NCBI GenBank assembly: GCA_009773395.1
Contig: WRPI01000004.1
Span: 124,001-188,000 of the forward strand
DNA length: 64,000 bases
Origin: Hyphomonadaceae bacterium
Lineage (GTDB): Bacteria > Pseudomonadota > Alphaproteobacteria > Caulobacterales > Aquidulcibacteraceae
Direction: 5' to 3'
Part shown: in pieces, positions 60,649-64,000 of the stretch
Position numbering within the stretch: position 1 is the stretch's first letter
Layout: every line of letters begins with the position of its first letter
Notes under the pieces: model-generated
Seen by the model: the letters and a program-made list of their open reading frames with translations, nothing else
The model's database searches: none
What the model was told of the DNA's origin: nothing
Program-made: the position numbers and the translations under genes

Positions 60649-61779
60649 ATGGCAGGCCCATTATCAGGATTGCGAATTGTGGAATTAGCGGGGCTTGGCC
60701 CTGCGCCTTTTTGCGCGATGATGCTGGCAGATCATGGTGCTGAAGTAATAAGAATTGACCGTATCGGTGGGTTTATTCCACCTTTTGATTGCTTGGCGCG
60801 TTCGCGTAGTTCAATTGCGGTCAATTTGAAATCGGCAGAGGGAATTGAAATCATCCGTGAACTGATTAAATCTGCAGACGGCGTGATTGAAGGCTTTCGC
60901 CCTGGAGTATGCGAACGGCTTGGCCTAGGCCCCGATGTGCTTTTGGCCGATAATCCAAAATTGGTTTATGGGCGTATGACGGGTTGGGGGCAATTTGGGC
61001 TTTTGGCGCAAGCTGCGGGCCACGATATTAATTATATTGCGCTTTCGGGTGCACTGCATACATGCGGCCGCGCCGATGGCCAACCAACACCGCCAGTCAA
61101 TTATCTTGGCGATTTTGGCGGCGGTGGGATGATGCTGGCATTTGGCATGGTGTCGGCTTTATTGGCGGTGAAAAATGGCGCAACGGGCCAAGTGATTGAT
61201 TGCGCTATGACTGATGGATCTGCGCTTCTAACCGCAATGACATGGAGCTTCTATAACGCTGGACATTGGCAGGATAAAACTGGCGTGAATCTACTCGATA
61301 CGGGCGCTCATTTTTACGATACATATGAAACCAAAGATGGGAAATGGATATCAATTGGGTCAATCGAACCGCAATTTTATGCCCAATTACGCAAATCGAC
61401 CGGTTTGGAAACCAATGAAGCGTTCGACAAGCAACTTAACCGCGCCGAATGGCCAAAAATGAAAGCCGATCTTGCGGCTATATTCAAACAGAAAACCTGT
61501 GAAGAATGGTGTTCCATTATGGAAGGAACTGATGTTTGCTTTGCGCCAGTTTTGTCTTTGGCCGAAGCCACCCAACACCCCCATAATTTGGAACGTGAGA
61601 CTTTCATCAAGGTCGGCGGCTTTACCCAACCCGCCCCCGCACCACGATATTCAAAAACCAAAACCGAAGCCCCACAGCCACCGCCAAAAGTCGGAAGTGA
61701 TACTATGCAAATATTGTCGAAATTGGGGGTCACTCAAACTAGAATTGACGAATTGATAAAAGCTGGCGCAATCGCTTAA
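60649..61779 (+). CDS. Alpha-methylacyl-CoA racemase / CaiB-BaiF family
   Basis: 376-aa enzyme that interconverts 2-methylacyl-CoA epimers so that branched chains can enter beta-oxidation. The catalytic His and Asp positions of AMACR are present: AGHDINYIALSG and LGDFGGGGMML. LRIVELAGLGPAPFCAMMLADHGAEVIRID is the CoA-binding N-terminal half. It starts 3 nt after the thiolase stop. Could instead be a CoA-transferase, but the His/Asp pair favours racemase. Confidence 0.88.
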   Translation: MAGPLSGLRIVELAGLGPAPFCAMMLADHGAEVIRIDRIGGFIPPFDCLARSRSSIAVNLKSAEGIEIIRELIKSADGVIEGFRPGVCERLGLGPDVLLADNPKLVYGRMTGWGQFGLLAQAAGHDINYIALSGALHTCGRADGQPTPPVNYLGDFGGGGMMLAFGMVSALLAVKNGATGQVIDCAMTDGSALLTAMTWSFYNAGHWQDKTGVNLLDTGAHFYDTYETKDGKWISIGSIEPQFYAQLRKSTGLETNEAFDKQLNRAEWPKMKADLAAIFKQKTCEEWCSIMEGTDVCFAPVLSLAEATQHPHNLERETFIKVGGFTQPAPAPRYSKTKTEAPQPPPKVGSDTMQILSKLGVTQTRIDELIKAGAIA

Positions 61780-61802
61780 AACAAACCAAGAGAGGACACG
61801 AA

Positions 61803-62585
61803 ATGCAAATATCAAACCAAACTTCAGCAGTCATTACGGGCGGCGCATCGGGCCTAGGCGAAGCCACCGCACGCGCGATCGCAGCAATGGGGGCAAAAGT
61901 CGCGATTTTCGACATGAATGAAGTCCGTGGTGAAGCACTTGCCGCTGAACTGGGCGGAATATTTTGCAAAGTCGATGTCAGATTCGATGAAGATGTCGAT
62001 GCCGCCTTTGCCAAAGCCCGCGCTGGCAATGGTCAAGAGCGTATATTGGTAAATTGCGCAGGAATTGGCTCGGCCTCCAAAACTGCAAGCCGTGATAAAA
62101 CTACTGGTGAACCCAAACATTTTCCGCTCGACATCTTTGCCCGCACGATTGAAATTAATTTAGTCGGTACATTTCGCTGTATCGCCAAATCAGCGGCAGG
62201 AATGTTGACACTCGAACCGCTCGAAGATGGCGCGCGTGGTATCATCATCAACACTGGCTCAGTTGCTGCACAAGATGGCCAAATGGGGCAGGCGGCCTAT
62301 AGCGCTTCCAAAGGCGGCGTTGTCGCCATGACATTGCCAATTGCGCGCGATTTGGCCTCCGAAGGCATTCGCATCAATACGATTTTACCAGGAATTTTTG
62401 ATACGCCAATGATGGCCGCCGCACCTGAAAATGTGCGCAGCGCTTTGGCGGCATCAATTCCATATCCAAGCCGCTTTGGCCAGCCATCGGAATATGCTTC
62501 GCTGGCGTTGGAAATGATAAGGAACAATTATTTGAACGGTGAGACCATACGCCTAGACGGAGCAATCCGTATGCCGCCACGTTAA
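61803..62585 (+). CDS. SDR oxidoreductase, 3-hydroxyacyl-CoA dehydrogenase type II-like
   Basis: 260-aa short-chain dehydrogenase. NAD-binding TGGASGLGEATA (about 12-22), NCAGIGSASK, catalytic Ser in NTGSVAAQDGQMGQAAYSASKGG with Tyr and Lys, and PGIFDTPMM. The length and the IARTI/EINLVGTFR layout match 17-beta-HSD10/HADH2, which oxidises 3-hydroxyacyl-CoA of short and branched chains. With thiolase and racemase it completes the pathway. Confidence 0.88.
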   Translation: MQISNQTSAVITGGASGLGEATARAIAAMGAKVAIFDMNEVRGEALAAELGGIFCKVDVRFDEDVDAAFAKARAGNGQERILVNCAGIGSASKTASRDKTTGEPKHFPLDIFARTIEINLVGTFRCIAKSAAGMLTLEPLEDGARGIIINTGSVAAQDGQMGQAAYSASKGGVVAMTLPIARDLASEGIRINTILPGIFDTPMMAAAPENVRSALAASIPYPSRFGQPSEYASLALEMIRNNYLNGETIRLDGAIRMPPR

Positions 62586-62643
62586 AAATCATTATTGAGG
62601 CGCATTGCGTCGTCGATTGTCTTTTGCTGCCTGTCGCAGAAAC

Positions 62644-63744
62644 TTAGAATCTCGGAACGCGCAGGCTCCCTAGGCTAATTGTCTGTTCAATTTTAACCGC
62701 GCCATTTTCGCCGCGAATTGAGACCTTGACATTATTATTGGTCCAATCGATTTCGATTAGTCCGAAATTTCTATCGCGGTAAGCCTCGCCAATTCGGCGG
62801 CTATTGGGCGGAATAACTGGCCAAACTTCGGTAATGCCTGATGAAGTAAAATCCCAAATTGGATACGGAACATTGACATCCAATTTCGAAATTTCGCCAT
62901 AATGAGTGTCACCCGAAAGGCAAATAAGGCCATTGGCGCGGTGCCGCCGTATTGCGTCTATAAGCCGTTGGTGGTCGCGGTGGTAATTAATCCAGGCTTC
63001 CCAACCGGGAAAATCGGCAATGACTTGCAAGGACGAGGCAAATATTCGCAAATCTGCTGGCTTTTCCAACTCATTCTCAAGCCATTCCCATTGTGAATTG
63101 CCAATCATTGTTGCCGCATCATCGGGGTTACGAAGATAAGGCCCAGGGATTGGCTTGCTTTGCCTAAATTGGGTAAGCGCCCATCTTTCATATGATTGCC
63201 TATCGGTAAAAGTCGAAAGTATCGGCGTTCGATTCCATCTTAAATCTGGCAAAATAATTTGAACTTTGCGGCCATCGGGTCCAAAAACTTCGGAAGTATA
63301 AATGCCATCGGGTCGAGTGCGGCGTGGGCTGTCTGCGGGAACGTCCCAAAAATCGCAAAATTGTTTGCGACTTTCGTCTTTCATCACATATTCGATACCG
63401 CCATCATTCAAGCCATAATCATGATCGTCCCACATGGCGAGAATAGGCACGGCGGCTCTAAACCGTGCAAATTCGGGCTTTTGCCTTAGGGCTTCATATT
63501 TTTCGCGCATAATTGCTGGATTATCGGTATCGGCATAAATATTGTCACCAATAAACAGAAATAAATCAGGATTGGTTTGCGCAATTGCATTCCAAATTGG
63601 CTGGCGCTTGTTTTGATGAGCGCAAGATCCCCAAGCAATGCGGGTAATTTCACTATTTGCACTTGGCTGCGAGCGCGCAATGTCGCTGGTGGCAATCGCA
63701 CTTGCGGCGGCAATTCCGGCACCCATAATTTCACGGCGATTCAT
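62644..63744 (-). CDS. PhoD-like metallophosphatase, second copy
   Basis: 366-aa exported phosphatase with a twin-arginine-type or Sec leader (MNRREIMGAGIAAASAIA). Metal-site motifs: IAWGSCAHQNKRQPIW, FLFIGDNIYADTDNPA, ILAMWDDHDYGLNDGG and SGDTHYGEIS. It is shorter than the PhoD at 48703 and belongs to a different branch, close to the eukaryote-like PhoD group. Not in an obvious operon; convergent with the SDR gene. Confidence 0.88.
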   Translation of the reverse strand: MNRREIMGAGIAAASAIATSDIARSQPSANSEITRIAWGSCAHQNKRQPIWNAIAQTNPDLFLFIGDNIYADTDNPAIMREKYEALRQKPEFARFRAAVPILAMWDDHDYGLNDGGIEYVMKDESRKQFCDFWDVPADSPRRTRPDGIYTSEVFGPDGRKVQIILPDLRWNRTPILSTFTDRQSYERWALTQFRQSKPIPGPYLRNPDDAATMIGNSQWEWLENELEKPADLRIFASSLQVIADFPGWEAWINYHRDHQRLIDAIRRHRANGLICLSGDTHYGEISKLDVNVPYPIWDFTSSGITEVWPVIPPNSRRIGEAYRDRNFGLIEIDWTNNNVKVSIRGENGAVKIEQTISLGSLRVPRF

Positions 63745-63788
63745 GCGCTTCTCCTAAAAAATAATCAGAGCAGCAATATTGCCAATTA

Positions 63789-64000
63789 TCAAGCCTCTGA
63801 ATGCTGCCGAATAAGCCCTTCTTGTGCAACGCTTGCGACCAATTTGCCATCCGCAGTATAAACCAATCCGCGATTCATACCGCGTGCGCCGCCCGACCAT
63901 GGCGCTTCCAAGGCATAAAGCAACCACTCATCAAGCCAAAAATCTTCATGCATCCACAAAGCATGATCAAGGCTTGCGACTTGCATTTTTTGCTGATGCC
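63789..64000 (-). CDS. tesB: Acyl-CoA thioesterase II, C-terminal part (cut by window end)
   Basis: The visible 70 residues are the end of a TesB double-hotdog thioesterase: QVASLDHALWMHEDFWLDEWLLYALEAPWSGGARGMNRGLVY then ASVAQEGLIR, where the Asp of SLDHA and the Gln of VAQEG are catalytic-region residues. The frame is open to the window edge, so the start lies outside. Fits with the acyl-CoA genes nearby. Confidence 0.9.
   Translation of the reverse strand, partial: HQQKMQVASLDHALWMHEDFWLDEWLLYALEAPWSGGARGMNRGLVYTADGKLVASVAQEGLIRQHSEA

Overview
The window reads as the chromosome of a Gram-negative alphaproteobacterium of moderate GC content, most like the Caulobacterales/Hyphomonadaceae side of the class. 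The pointers are a complete Tad/Cpa pilus locus in the CpaA-to-TadD arrangement, an aa3-oxidase subunit IV small protein, xerC preceded by a DUF484 gene, kdsB overlapping pheA, LPS and outer-membrane functions (kdsB, TonB-dependent receptor, ExbB/ExbD/TonB) and receiver/HPt signalling proteins. This placement is inference from gene content. No rRNA, tRNA, CRISPR array, prophage or insertion sequence was recognised.

Layout. 1-10 kb: 3' end of oxyR, a tyrosine-phosphatase-like protein, AMP nucleosidase, small membrane and lipoprotein genes, a DJ-1/PfpI protein, a BrnT-type toxin-antitoxin pair, a prolyl oligopeptidase coupled to yciB, a TlpA-like thioredoxin and a crotonase. 10-18 kb: exoD, an alpha/beta hydrolase, cytochrome oxidase subunit IV, proA-nadD, DUF484-xerC and amtB. 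18-31.4 kb: the Tad locus, with a minus-strand arm (secretin N-domain protein and two TadE-like minor pilins), three flp pilin copies of which two are frameshifted, a DUF599 gene, cpaABCDEF, tadBC and a convergent tadD. 31.5-45 kb: M17 aminopeptidase, MarR regulator, NlpC/P60 enzyme, cytochrome c, kdsB-pheA, nudC, a degenerate CPBP protein with an O-methyltransferase, a receiver/HPt pair, a secreted methyltransferase-like protein with a frame-broken tail, and a pentapeptide-repeat protein. 45-56 kb: an Oar-like TonB-dependent receptor, PhoD, a GIN-domain protein, the agmatine-to-putrescine pair aguA-aguB, and an ExbB-ExbD-ExbD-TonB energising cassette. 56-64 kb: an acyl-CoA catabolic group (APH-fold kinase-like protein, acyl-CoA dehydrogenase, exporter, thiolase, alpha-methylacyl-CoA racemase, SDR), a second PhoD-like enzyme and the end of tesB.

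The most unusual content is between the genes. Three unrelated families of dispersed, strongly structured non-coding repeats each occur at least twice. R1 (about 164 nt, 10084-10247 and 56081-56244) is one end-to-end hairpin whose arms have changed together between copies, with the differences between arms biased toward G-U pairs on one strand. R2 (107 nt, 40783-40889 and 43247-43353) is a double hairpin with a constant frame and fully replaced, still complementary, stem sequences. R3 (about 210-220 nt, 14259-14480 and 36852-37060) has three stems, including perfect 21- and 25-bp inverted repeats that covary between copies. A divergent R1-like pair of ends appears to enclose one R3 copy. I know of no described family matching these. 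They could be palindromic mobile elements, analogous to Rickettsia palindromic elements, or structured RNAs.

Genes that work together: Tad secretion and pilus assembly; TonB-ExbB-ExbD with the large receptor and a PhoD phosphatase; AguA-AguB for polyamine synthesis; acyl-CoA dehydrogenase, thiolase, racemase, SDR and TesB for fatty or branched acyl-CoA degradation.
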